Source of the DNA: Kineosporia aurantiaca JCM 3230 | GTDB taxonomy: Bacteria; Actinomycetota; Actinomycetes; Actinomycetales; Kineosporiaceae | Assembly: GCA_000719025.1 (NCBI GenBank) | Contig: JODP01000005.1 | Location: 248,001 to 312,000 of the forward strand | Length of the DNA stretch: 64,000 bases | Direction: 5' to 3' | Part shown: positions 8,884 through 17,317 of the stretch, piece after piece | How positions within the stretch are numbered: the first letter of the stretch is position 1 | Layout: the number at the start of each line of letters is the position of its first letter | Notes under the pieces: model-generated | What the model saw: only the letters and a program-made list of their open reading frames with translations | The model's database searches: none | What the model was told of the DNA's origin: nothing | Program-made: the position numbers and the translations under genes

Positions 8884-9855
8884 ATGACCGGAACCTCCGA
8901 ACGCCTGCTGGCGCTGCTGTCGTTGCTGCAGGCGCGGCGCGACTGGCCCGGTCTGGTGCTCGCCGAACGGCTCGCGATCAGCCCCCGCACGGTCCGGCGG
9001 GACGTCGACCGGCTGCGGGAGCTGGGCTACCCGATCGCCGCGACCAAGGGGCCGGACGGCGGCTACCGGCTCGAGGCCGGCGCCGACCTGCCCCCGCTGC
9101 TGTTCGACGACGAGCAGGCCGTGGCCCTGGCCATCGCGCTGCAGCTGGCCGGCACCAGCGGCGCCGGGGTGTCCGAGGCGGCCGGCCGGGCGCTCACCAC
9201 CGTGCGCCAGGTGATGCCCTCCCGCCTCCGCCACCGCATCGACGCCGTGCAGGTCACCCCGGTGCGCTCCTCCGGGGCCCCGGAGGCCGATCCCGCGGTG
9301 CTGACCGCACTCGCCGACGCGGTGCGGGCCCGGGAGGTGGTGCGCTTCGACTACCAGGACTCCGAAGCGCCCCGGCGGGCCGAGCCGCATCACCTGATTC
9401 ACCGCAACGGACGCTGGTACCTGCTCGCCTGGGATCCGGAACGTGACGACTGGCGCACCTTTCGCGCGGACCGGATGAAGTTACGGACGCCGAACGGCCC
9501 CCGGTTCCAGCCTCGCGAGATCCCCGGAGGAGACGCGACGGCCTTCGTCACCGGCCTGTTCCGCGGGTCGCGCAGCGGCGATTCGGCGTGGCCCTGTCAG
9601 GCCGAGGTGGTGGTGCACGCCCCGGCCGCGGAACTGGCCCCCTACCTCGGGGACGCCTTGGTCGAACCGCTGGATGAGGGACGCTGCCGGCTCACCCTCG
9701 GCTCGTGGTCGTGGACCGGGCTGGCCGCCTCGATCGCCCGGTTCGACGCCGATTTCGAGGTGGCCGGCCCGCCCGCGCTACACGCGGCCCTGGACACCCT
9801 GGCCCGCCGCTTCGCCGCCGCCTCCCGTCGTGATCATGGAGTTTCACCGGGGTGA
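8884..9855 (+). CDS. YafY-type transcriptional regulator with HTH and WYL domains
   Basis: 323 residues. An N-terminal HTH_11-type winged helix (about 5-60) contains LAERLAISPRTVRRDVDRL. The central to C-terminal part (about 135-215) is a WYL ligand-binding domain with NGRWYLLAWDPERDDWRTF, followed by the usual WYL C-terminal extension. WYL regulators bind nucleotides or nucleic-acid-like ligands and often control DNA damage or defence genes; the target here is unknown. It diverges from a diguanylate cyclase. Its last codons (HGVSPG and stop) are encoded inside a perfect palindrome shared with the facing gene's 3' flank, so the C-terminus is set by a repeat element. Confidence 0.85.
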   Translation: MTGTSERLLALLSLLQARRDWPGLVLAERLAISPRTVRRDVDRLRELGYPIAATKGPDGGYRLEAGADLPPLLFDDEQAVALAIALQLAGTSGAGVSEAAGRALTTVRQVMPSRLRHRIDAVQVTPVRSSGAPEADPAVLTALADAVRAREVVRFDYQDSEAPRRAEPHHLIHRNGRWYLLAWDPERDDWRTFRADRMKLRTPNGPRFQPREIPGGDATAFVTGLFRGSRSGDSAWPCQAEVVVHAPAAELAPYLGDALVEPLDEGRCRLTLGSWSWTGLAASIARFDADFEVAGPPALHAALDTLARRFAAASRRDHGVSPG

Positions 9856-9871
9856 AACTCCATGATCACGA
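9828..9871. repeat. Perfect 21-bp-arm palindrome, likely bidirectional terminator
   Basis: Two exactly complementary 21-bp arms (9828-9848 and 9851-9871) are separated by GG. The core of the right arm reads CTCCATGATCACG. It contains the stop codon of the WYL gene and lies 7 bp from the stop of the facing secreted-protein gene, a good position for a two-way terminator. The same TCCATGATCACG core recurs as a tandem repeat at 22111-22176. Confidence 0.8.
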
Positions 9872-9877
9872 ACGGGT

Positions 9878-12295
9878 TCACTGGACCCTTACCTGCCCGG
9901 AGACGACCGGGCCGCCGTGCTTCCCGATCAGCGCGCCGTCCCCGTCCGCCGCGGCGGCGGTCAGGCGCCACTGGTAGATCCCGGCCGTGACCTTCCGGCC
10001 GTTCCGATCCCGCCCGTCCCAGGCGACGTCCCGGATGCTGCCGTCCGGCCCGGTGCCGGTCAGGGTGCGCACCGGCTGGCCCTGCGCGTCGGTGATCGCC
10101 AGCTTCACGTCGGTCAGCGGCTTGCTGATGTCGAAGCGCGGTCTCCACGTGCCGGTTCCGGCCACGAACCGGGCCGCGGCGACCTTCCCGGTCAGCCGCG
10201 GCGGGTACAGCTCGGTGAACGGAAGACGCTGTACTTCGACGCCGGCGTGCCCGTCCAAGACCCGGGCGATCAGATGGTCGTCCAGATCGGCCTTGCTCCA
10301 GTCTCCGTCCAGGACCACCGGTTCGGATCCGGGTGTGGCCGTGTCCAGCACCCGGCCACTCACACCGGCCGCCAGGCTGTTCGTCCAGCCGCTCCAGAAC
10401 AGCGCCCCCTCGCCGAGTTCCAGGTCGCTCAGGCCGTCCACCCCGGTCGGCACCAGACGGTCCTGACCGGTGCGCAGATTCCGCACGGTGATCGTGTCGT
10501 CGGTGCAGGAGTCCCAGGCGGCCAGGTCACCCCAGACCGCGACCCGGGGCGCGTAGACCCCGCATTCCGATTCGGTGGTCAGCAGTTGGGGCTCCGGACT
10601 GTCGACGTCGTCCAGCCAGATCTCGCTGTCGTAGGTAGCGGTGTCCTCGTGATAGGTGGGATCGGTACTGAAGACGATGGTGGAACCGAACAGGGCGCTG
10701 CGGCCGGTGTAGTAGTAGTCGTTCGTCTTCACCTGGTAGACCGGAGTTCCGTTGGGGCGGAACACGGTCCGGTCGATGATCGCGTACGGCCCGGAGACCG
10801 CCGGATGCTGATCGGTCCAGTCCTGCGCGGCCTGGACGGTTGCCGTCACCTTGCCCCGGTCGAGGAGTTGCCAGGCGGTGTCCCCGCCCGGTCCGCGGAC
10901 CAGGCCGCGCCCGGCCGAGAACAGCACGGCCCGATCCGAGCGGCCCAACGGGTCCTCCCCCAGCGGAACCCCGTCCACACCCAGACGCTTGGGCTTACCG
11001 CTCCCGGAAGCGTTGGCGTTCCAGACCGAGTGACGTCCGTCCGGGCTGGGTGAGCGGTCGACGTAGTAGAGCTTGGAGCCGGCCAGGGCGATGTCCTTGG
11101 CCGAGTAGCTCGGCACCGGCACGGTCGCGGTACGCACGGGCTGATCTCCGGGAACGACGCTGTAGACCCCGGCGACCTTCGGGCCACCGCCGGTGGCGGT
11201 GAGGAAGCGCTCGTCCACGGCGGCCAGACCCGAGCTGAAGTCGGGCAGTTCGGTGGTGGTGGCCGTGGCGCCGTCGACGACGCGCAGTTCGACGTCCTTC
11301 GCCGGGGTCCCGGCCGGGGCGTCCTCGTCCACCGGGCCGGTCACGAGATAACCGACGCCCGAGGTACCGGCGACCAGATCGCCCACGTTCGGGGCGGTCT
11401 CGGTGAAGGAGGACACCGGGGCGCCGTCCTCCCGCGCCCGGCTGAGGATCTTGCGGGGCTGACCGTCGGCCTGCGAGTCCCAGGCGAGCCGGTCCGGGCC
11501 GACCGCCACCGACGTGACCACGTCCGTGCTGTCGGCCAGGGTCTGGGTGGCCCCGCCGGCCAGGTCGATCAGAACCACTCGGTAGTGCCGGGTTCCGGGC
11601 GGTGCCGTGTCCTCTTCGTAGGGGCCGGGCAGCTTCGGGTCGGCGATCGCGGCCAGAACGGAACTGCCGTCGGCCGCGAGGTCGACGACACCCTCAGCCT
11701 GATCCAACAGCTTGCTGATCATCATCTCACCGTTCTTGCCGCCGGTGCCGGTTCCGGCGAGATGCCGGTACAACGGCACATGCGTGCCCTCCGGAAGCGA
11801 TCCTTTCACGAAAGACGCCGCTGTGTACCAGCTGTCGCCGGTAAAGGCCGCGGGTGGTGGGGTCGGGGCGTCGATGACGTCGCTGCCGTCCTCGATGTTG
11901 AGCCGGTGCAGGTACCAGCCGTTCGTCTCCCCGTAGGCGGCAATCTGCTCGGCCCAGCTCAGCTGGTTACCGACCACCCCGAGCAGCATCGGTGGCGCCG
12001 AGAAGAGCTCGGACTGGCGAATTTGTCTGCGGGCGGCCAGTTCCCCGCCCTCTGCGCCGGTGTAGACGATGGCGTTGGTCGAGTCGAAGTAGTCGCCCGG
12101 GTCGGCGCCCTGAACCACGGCGACACCCAGATCCGAGGCTCCGACCAGCCTCAGACCGGCCGCCAGAGGGCTACCGGCGATGTGGACGACGGCCGGTCCG
12201 GCTTCCTCGGCCGATGCCCCCGGCGCCGGCCCGACGGCGCCGCTCACCCCCACGCCCAAGGCCAGCAACCAGCCCAGAGCCCGTCGTGCTGCCAT
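9878..12295 (-). CDS. Secreted beta-propeller-like protein with FlgD-type Ig domain, 805 aa
   Basis: A signal peptide spans about 1-29, with a hydrophobic core and an Ala-Ser-Ala cleavage region, so the protein is exported. Most of the chain has short repeats that look like TolB/WD-type propeller blades (for example VVLIDLAGGATQTL and RLAWDSQADG). The last 90 residues match a FlgD Ig-like domain with VRTLTG and WDGRDRNGRKVTAGIYQW. No catalytic residue set is seen; a binding or structural envelope role is likely. The gene at 30195 encodes a 335-aa paralogue of its N-terminal half. It faces the WYL gene across a palindrome and no operon partner is evident. Confidence 0.75.
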   Translation of the reverse strand: MAARRALGWLLALGVGVSGAVGPAPGASAEEAGPAVVHIAGSPLAAGLRLVGASDLGVAVVQGADPGDYFDSTNAIVYTGAEGGELAARRQIRQSELFSAPPMLLGVVGNQLSWAEQIAAYGETNGWYLHRLNIEDGSDVIDAPTPPPAAFTGDSWYTAASFVKGSLPEGTHVPLYRHLAGTGTGGKNGEMMISKLLDQAEGVVDLAADGSSVLAAIADPKLPGPYEEDTAPPGTRHYRVVLIDLAGGATQTLADSTDVVTSVAVGPDRLAWDSQADGQPRKILSRAREDGAPVSSFTETAPNVGDLVAGTSGVGYLVTGPVDEDAPAGTPAKDVELRVVDGATATTTELPDFSSGLAAVDERFLTATGGGPKVAGVYSVVPGDQPVRTATVPVPSYSAKDIALAGSKLYYVDRSPSPDGRHSVWNANASGSGKPKRLGVDGVPLGEDPLGRSDRAVLFSAGRGLVRGPGGDTAWQLLDRGKVTATVQAAQDWTDQHPAVSGPYAIIDRTVFRPNGTPVYQVKTNDYYYTGRSALFGSTIVFSTDPTYHEDTATYDSEIWLDDVDSPEPQLLTTESECGVYAPRVAVWGDLAAWDSCTDDTITVRNLRTGQDRLVPTGVDGLSDLELGEGALFWSGWTNSLAAGVSGRVLDTATPGSEPVVLDGDWSKADLDDHLIARVLDGHAGVEVQRLPFTELYPPRLTGKVAAARFVAGTGTWRPRFDISKPLTDVKLAITDAQGQPVRTLTGTGPDGSIRDVAWDGRDRNGRKVTAGIYQWRLTAAAADGDGALIGKHGGPVVSGQVRVQ

Positions 12296-12434
12296 GATTC
12301 CCCCAGTGGAAAGGCCACGCGATTATGCGGTCGGAGAACCCGACGCGAAAGACCCGGCGCCGCTCAGGCGCCTGGTGTCGATCACGATCCTCCCGCTCCC
12401 GGAGGTCGCCCCGCGTGGGCCGATCAGGGGTCAG

Positions 12435-13691
12435 CTACTTGATACCAGCGGTTTTCCGGCCCGCAGTCACGGCGTCCTTCCAGGCCTGGGAGGGCTTCTT
12501 GCCCCCTTCGACGTTCGAGAGCTCGGTCAGGTAGACCGCCATCACGGCGGCGTTCTGCGGCGCGTCGTAGACCACCGGCAGGTTCTTGGCCGCCGGGCCG
12601 AAGATGTCGATGGTGGCCTGGCCGCCGAAGAACTTCTGGCCGCCGGTGAGCGCGGGCAGGTCGTAGGCCGCGGTGACGGCCGGGAACACCGAGGCGTCGG
12701 TGAAGGCCTTGGCCTCGTTGGCCGGACTGAGCAGCTCGGCGATGAAGGCGAAGGACAGCTTCGGGTCGTGACCGGTGGCGGGCAGGGTGAGGTAGGAGCC
12801 CCCGACGTTCGCCGGGCCCCCGGGGCAGTCGGCCACCCGCCAGTGCCCGGAGGTGCTCGGGGCTGCGGCGGCCAGGTCGAGCCCGTTCCAGGCCGGGCCC
12901 AGATGCCCGGTCAGAACCCCGGCGGAAAGTGCTGCCCCGAAGGCGTTCTGGTCGTAGATCCCGGCCTGCACCGCGTCGGTGATCGACCGCACCGCGATGT
13001 CCCAGGCCTGCTTGACCGCGTCCCCGTCGCCGGCGAAGTCACCCTCCCGGGTCACGAAGGTCTCCGGCTGCTGGGCCAGCGCCACTCCGAAGACGTCGCC
13101 CGAGTTCCGGATGGCAAAGCTGCCCGGAAGCTTCTTGCGCAGCCGGGCGGCCGCCTCGAACCAGCCGTCCCAGTCCGCCATCCGGGCGCTCACCGTGGGG
13201 ATCCGGGTGCTCAGGCCGGCCTTCTCCCAGAGGTCCTTGCGCAGGAACAGGGCGGTCGGGCCGAGGTCGATGGGCAGCCCGACCTGACGCCCGTCCGCGG
13301 CCGTCGCGGCGGCGTACTTGGCCGGGGCGAAGGAGGCCGCGACATCCTTGGCGCCCAGGGTGTTCAGGTCGAGGAAGGAGTCGGCCCGGGCCAGGAAGGA
13401 GGGCATGTCCTCGCCCTTGATCCCGGTGATGTCGGGCGCGGCCGACTTCGACCCGAGCGACGTGGCCAGGCGCTGCCCGAAGTCACCGTCGACGATCGTG
13501 CTGCTGATCGTGCCCCGGTCGGCGAGATCGGCGATCACCGATTTCACCACCGGGGTCGAGAGCGCACCGTCCCAGTACCAGAACGTGAGTTTCTCCTCCT
13601 GCGCACCGGTCTCGCCGGACCCGCCGCCGCAGGCGCTGAGACCGGCCGCCAGACCGGCCCCGATCAGGAGAGATCTTCTGCTCAGGCTCAT
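12435..13691 (-). CDS. Extracellular sugar-binding lipoprotein (orphan ABC-type), 418 aa
   Basis: Family 1 solute-binding protein. The N-terminus is a Tat/Sec-like lipoprotein signal (RRSLLIGAGLAAGLSAC) with the acylated Cys at 21. The mature part starts KLTFWYWDG, and includes GLPIDLGPTALFLRKDLWEKA, both typical of sugar-binding proteins. No permease or ATPase gene is nearby. Its ATG overlaps the stop of the upstream GGDEF-EAL gene by 4 bp (ATGA), so the two are translationally coupled. This suggests it presents a sugar-type ligand to the sensor domain of that membrane protein, although it may still serve a transporter encoded elsewhere. Confidence 0.85.
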   Translation of the reverse strand: MSLSRRSLLIGAGLAAGLSACGGGSGETGAQEEKLTFWYWDGALSTPVVKSVIADLADRGTISSTIVDGDFGQRLATSLGSKSAAPDITGIKGEDMPSFLARADSFLDLNTLGAKDVAASFAPAKYAAATAADGRQVGLPIDLGPTALFLRKDLWEKAGLSTRIPTVSARMADWDGWFEAAARLRKKLPGSFAIRNSGDVFGVALAQQPETFVTREGDFAGDGDAVKQAWDIAVRSITDAVQAGIYDQNAFGAALSAGVLTGHLGPAWNGLDLAAAAPSTSGHWRVADCPGGPANVGGSYLTLPATGHDPKLSFAFIAELLSPANEAKAFTDASVFPAVTAAYDLPALTGGQKFFGGQATIDIFGPAAKNLPVVYDAPQNAAVMAVYLTELSNVEGGKKPSQAWKDAVTAGRKTAGIK

Positions 13692-16492
13692 ACCGGCCTC
13701 CACTCGGAACTGGGTGATGTCTGACGAGGAATCCCGGCCGGCTCGGTGACCTGTGGCGGGATCAGCTGGGGGGAGAGCAGTTCCGCGTCCTCCGGCGTCA
13801 GCGGGCGGGAGAACAGGTAGCCCTGGGCCTCCTCGCAACCGTCGGCCCGGACTCGGGCGAGCTGGGCCTCGGTCTCGATCCCCTCGGCGATCACCCGCAG
13901 CGAGAAGGTCTGCGCGGCCCGGGTGATCAGGGTGGCCAGCTGATGGTGGCCGACGTCCTCGGAGTCGATGAAGCTGCGGTCGATCTTGAGGATGTCGGCC
14001 GGGGTGTCGACCAGTGCGTGGATCGAGGTGAACCCGGTGCCGAAGTCGTCGATCGCCACCTGCACCCCCCGGGACCGCAGCTCCCGCAGATGGTCCCGGG
14101 CCTTCGGGTCGTCGGTCAGCACGGTCTCGGTGATCTCCACGACCAGCAGGTGCGGAGGCAGCCCGGCGGCGGTCAGGGCGTCGTAGACGTCGGTCAGAAC
14201 GCGCGGGTCGGCCAGGTGCCGGCCGGAGATGTTCACCGCGACCGTCGGTTCGTCGCCGCCCGGGTCGGCAGCCCCGGCCAAACCGGTGGAGCCGGCGAAC
14301 CCGGCTGCCCCGGCCGCCCGCCAGCGCGCGGCCTGCGCGGTCGCCTCGTGCAGCACCCAGCGCCCGAGGTCCAGCACCAGGGTCGAGGCCTCGGCGGCGG
14401 CCACGAAGACGTCGGGCCGGACCGGGCCTACCCCCGGCCGGTTCCAGCGGGCCAGGGCCTCGAACCCGACCAGCCGCCCGGTGGTCAGGTTCACCACCGG
14501 CTGGTAGGCCAGGTGCAGCTCGCCCCGCTCCAGGCCCTGGCGCAGCGCCACCTCCAGGTCCGCGCGCTCGGACAGTTCGGCCCGCAGGCCGTCGTCGAAG
14601 ACCTCGACCCGGCCCCGGCCGTGGTGTTTCGCCCGGTAGGCGGCGAGGTCGGCCTCGGCCAGCAGGCTGTCGGCGGTGCTGTCGGCCGAGGAGAACGCCA
14701 CCCCGATGCTGGCCCCGATCCGGATCTGCCGGACCGCGGTACCGGCGGAACCGGCTGACTCGTCCGGATTCTCGGCCCCTTCCAGGGCCAGCGGACCCGA
14801 CCAGGTGACCGAGGCGATCAGCCGGCGGCCCAGATCGATCAGCCGTTCCGGGTCGGCGACCTCCTCGATCACCACCACGAACTCGTCGCCGCCGAACCGG
14901 CCGACCAGGTCCGAGGGCCGCAGCGCGCCGGAGAGCCGGTCGGCCACCTCGCACAGCACCTGGTCCCCGGCGGCGTGGCCGTGCGTGTCGTTCACCGTCT
15001 TGAATCCGTCCAGGTCGATGAACAGCACCCCGGCCGGGACCGGCGAGCGCTTGGCCCGCTCCAGCGACGCACTCAGGTGCCGCAGGATCTGGGCCCGGTT
15101 CGGAAGGCCGGTCAGGGCATCGTGATTGGCCTGGCGGGCCAGTTCGTCCTGCAGTTCCTCGCGGGCCCGGAAGGCCTCGACGATCTGTTCCACCGAGGCG
15201 TGCACCACCTCGCCCAGGGGGCCGGGCAGCCGCTCCTGCCGCAGCGCGGACTCCGGATCACCCTCGACCACTGCCTGGGCCTGCTCCCGCACCCGGCGCA
15301 GACCGGCGACCGCGGCGGAGAGCGCCACCGCCGCCGTCCTCAGTTCGCGGGGTCCGCGGGACGGGACGTCGACCAGGTGACCCTGGCTGATCTGCCGGGC
15401 CCCGGAGGCCAGGGAGCGGATGGACGACGTCAGCCAGTGCCCCGTCAGGGCGGCAGTAAGAATGGAAATCAGGACCAGGGCCAGACAGACGATCAGTGCG
15501 GTGCGTTCGCGGGCCACCGCCCGGGTGCGGTCGGCCTGGGCGGTTCGGGTGACCTCGGCGACGGCGTCCTGCAGGATCACCGCGATGGCCTCGTCCCGGA
15601 TTTCGCTGCGGTCCGCCAGCCCGGGCAGGGCGCCGGTCTCCAGGACCTGCTCGGCCGGGTTGAGGGCCTGGCGGGCGAGCAGGTCGGAGAAGGCGGTCAC
15701 GGCGGCGGTGCTCCGGAACACCGCCCAGGCCGACCGCACCCGGACGGTGGAGAGCTGGGGACCGCTGTCGGCCAGGGACGCGTAGGTGCCCCAGGCCGCG
15801 ACCCAGTACTGCTTGGCGCTGGCCGCCTCCTTCGCCGGCAGCACCCGGCTGGCGAAGAGGATGACCAGTTGCTGGCTGGCCACGCTGCTCAGCTGGACCA
15901 CCTGGTTGAGGTCCTGCAGGGCGGCGATGCTCTGGGTACCGAGGCCGGAGGCCACGGCCCGGGCGCTGGCCCAGCGCTGCCCTCCGGCCAGGGTCCGGGA
16001 CGCCGCCGCACAGGCGTCGAGGAAGCTCTGCAGCGGCTCACCTCCGCGATCGGCCGTGGCCCGGGCGTTCACCAGCAGGTGCTGGGCGGTGACCACGACC
16101 TCGCGCAGTTCCGGGACCGGGGCGGCGGCCAGCGCGGACTTCAGCGCCGCGTCGGTCTGCTGCCGGGCCCGGGCGATCACGGTCGGCTCGGTGGCCCGCA
16201 GCACGGCCTGCCGGTCCACCGGGAAACCCACCGCGGCCGCGCGGTCGGGATCGCGCAGCAGGGTCACCAGCATGGTCGGCACGATCTCGGCGTCGGTGGC
16301 GCGTCGGGCCGAATCCAGCAGCTCCACGGTCCGGACCAGATGCTGGGCCTCCAGGGCGCGCCGGGCGGCCCGGTCCGCCGAGACCACCGAGATCCCGCCC
16401 ATCACCGCCGCCGCCAGGAGTGGCAGCAGCGTCAGCACCACGAGCGGCTGCCAGACGGGACGTCCTCGGCCTCGCAGCGTCGGCCGGGCCAT
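13688..16492 (-). CDS. Membrane GGDEF-EAL c-di-GMP turnover protein with extracytoplasmic sensor
   Basis: 934 residues from the ATG at 16492. TM1 is about 13-35, then an extracytoplasmic helical region of some 280 residues that resembles nitrate/nitrite-type or four-helix sensors. TM2 lies near 320-340, followed by a HAMP linker. The GGDEF domain is intact (534-538 in RFGGDEFVVVIEE) with an RPSD inhibition site. The EAL domain has EAL at 678-680, then NISGRHL, EITETVL, DDFGTG, KIDRSFI and AEGIE, so phosphodiesterase residues also look complete. A GTG at 16549 would add 19 residues; neither start has a strong ribosome site. Its stop overlaps the start of a sugar-binding lipoprotein gene, and a two-component pair lies upstream on the same strand. 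Confidence 0.88.
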   Translation of the reverse strand: MARPTLRGRGRPVWQPLVVLTLLPLLAAAVMGGISVVSADRAARRALEAQHLVRTVELLDSARRATDAEIVPTMLVTLLRDPDRAAAVGFPVDRQAVLRATEPTVIARARQQTDAALKSALAAAPVPELREVVVTAQHLLVNARATADRGGEPLQSFLDACAAASRTLAGGQRWASARAVASGLGTQSIAALQDLNQVVQLSSVASQQLVILFASRVLPAKEAASAKQYWVAAWGTYASLADSGPQLSTVRVRSAWAVFRSTAAVTAFSDLLARQALNPAEQVLETGALPGLADRSEIRDEAIAVILQDAVAEVTRTAQADRTRAVARERTALIVCLALVLISILTAALTGHWLTSSIRSLASGARQISQGHLVDVPSRGPRELRTAAVALSAAVAGLRRVREQAQAVVEGDPESALRQERLPGPLGEVVHASVEQIVEAFRAREELQDELARQANHDALTGLPNRAQILRHLSASLERAKRSPVPAGVLFIDLDGFKTVNDTHGHAAGDQVLCEVADRLSGALRPSDLVGRFGGDEFVVVIEEVADPERLIDLGRRLIASVTWSGPLALEGAENPDESAGSAGTAVRQIRIGASIGVAFSSADSTADSLLAEADLAAYRAKHHGRGRVEVFDDGLRAELSERADLEVALRQGLERGELHLAYQPVVNLTTGRLVGFEALARWNRPGVGPVRPDVFVAAAEASTLVLDLGRWVLHEATAQAARWRAAGAAGFAGSTGLAGAADPGGDEPTVAVNISGRHLADPRVLTDVYDALTAAGLPPHLLVVEITETVLTDDPKARDHLRELRSRGVQVAIDDFGTGFTSIHALVDTPADILKIDRSFIDSEDVGHHQLATLITRAAQTFSLRVIAEGIETEAQLARVRADGCEEAQGYLFSRPLTPEDAELLSPQLIPPQVTEPAGIPRQTSPSSEWRPV

Positions 16493-16636
16493 CACCCACC
16501 GGTCCCGCGACCGGCGGGCACGCGGAACGGCTGGCGGCTCGGCACCCACCGAACATCGGACGCCGGACCCGGCGGGTTGAGCGCCGGTCCGCGCGCCGGC
16601 CGACGACCGGGCCGGACGAAGGCGGGCCGGACGGAT

Positions 16637-17317
16637 TCAGGCCGGGCCGCGGGAGCCGGGCACCACCACCCCGGTCTCGTAGGCCAGGACCACGGCCTGC
16701 ACCCGGTCGCGCAGGCCGAGCTTGCCCAGGATGTGCCCGACATGCACCTTCACCGTGCCTTCGGACAGGTGCAGCCCGGTCGCGATCTCCTGGTTCGAGG
16801 CGCCGTCGGCCAGCCGCAGGAACACCTCCCGCTCGCGTTCGGTCAGCACCCCGAGGACCTCGTCCCGGCGCCGGGCCGCCTCCCCACCCGGCAGGATCGA
16901 GCCGAACCGCTCCAGCAGCCGCCGGGTCACCGAGGGCGCCAGCACCGCGTCCCCGGCCACCACCGTGCGGATCGCGGTGAGCAGCACCTCCGGGGGCGCG
17001 TCCTTCAGCAGGAATCCGCCGGCCCCGGCCCGGATCCCGGCGAAGACGTACTCGTCCAGGTCGAAGGTGGTCAGGATGAGCACCCGGACGGACGGGTCGG
17101 CGGCCAGGATCCGCTCGGTCGCGGTGATCCCGTCCATCGTCCGCATCCGGACATCCATGAGCACCACGTCGGGTTTCAGGGCCGCCGCCATCGGCACCGC
17201 CGAGCTGCCGTCGTCGGCCTCACCGACGATCTCCACCCCCGGCTCGGGTTCCAGCACCATGCGCAGGCCGAGCCGCAGGAACGGCTGATCGTCCACCAGC
17301 AGCACGCGGATCGTCAC
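16637..17317 (-). CDS. NarL/FixJ-family response regulator
   Basis: 226 residues. A receiver domain (about 4-120) with acidic pocket DD at 9-10, phosphoacceptor Asp55 in VVLMDVRM, and a C-terminal LuxR-type HTH (about 150-215) with LTEREREVFLRLADG and SEGTVKVHVGHILGKL. It acts as a DNA-binding output of the histidine kinase encoded just upstream, whose stop overlaps this ATG by 4 bp (17314-17317). The next gene downstream on the strand, the GGDEF-EAL protein, could be part of the same transcript (about 145 bp gap). Targets are unknown. Confidence 0.93.
   Translation of the reverse strand: MTIRVLLVDDQPFLRLGLRMVLEPEPGVEIVGEADDGSSAVPMAAALKPDVVLMDVRMRTMDGITATERILAADPSVRVLILTTFDLDEYVFAGIRAGAGGFLLKDAPPEVLLTAIRTVVAGDAVLAPSVTRRLLERFGSILPGGEAARRRDEVLGVLTEREREVFLRLADGASNQEIATGLHLSEGTVKVHVGHILGKLGLRDRVQAVVLAYETGVVVPGSRGPA

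Noticed and set aside
12356..12372. GGCGCC-loop-GGCGCC hairpin after the sugar-binding lipoprotein gene
   Set aside because: Arms are only 6 bp and self-palindromic in very GC-rich DNA, so chance is likely; not listed as a terminator.
13692..14954. N-terminal extension of the sugar-binding lipoprotein frame
   Set aside because: The added part is Arg/Gly-rich and overlaps the EAL domain gene out of frame; the lipoprotein signal at 13691 marks the true start.
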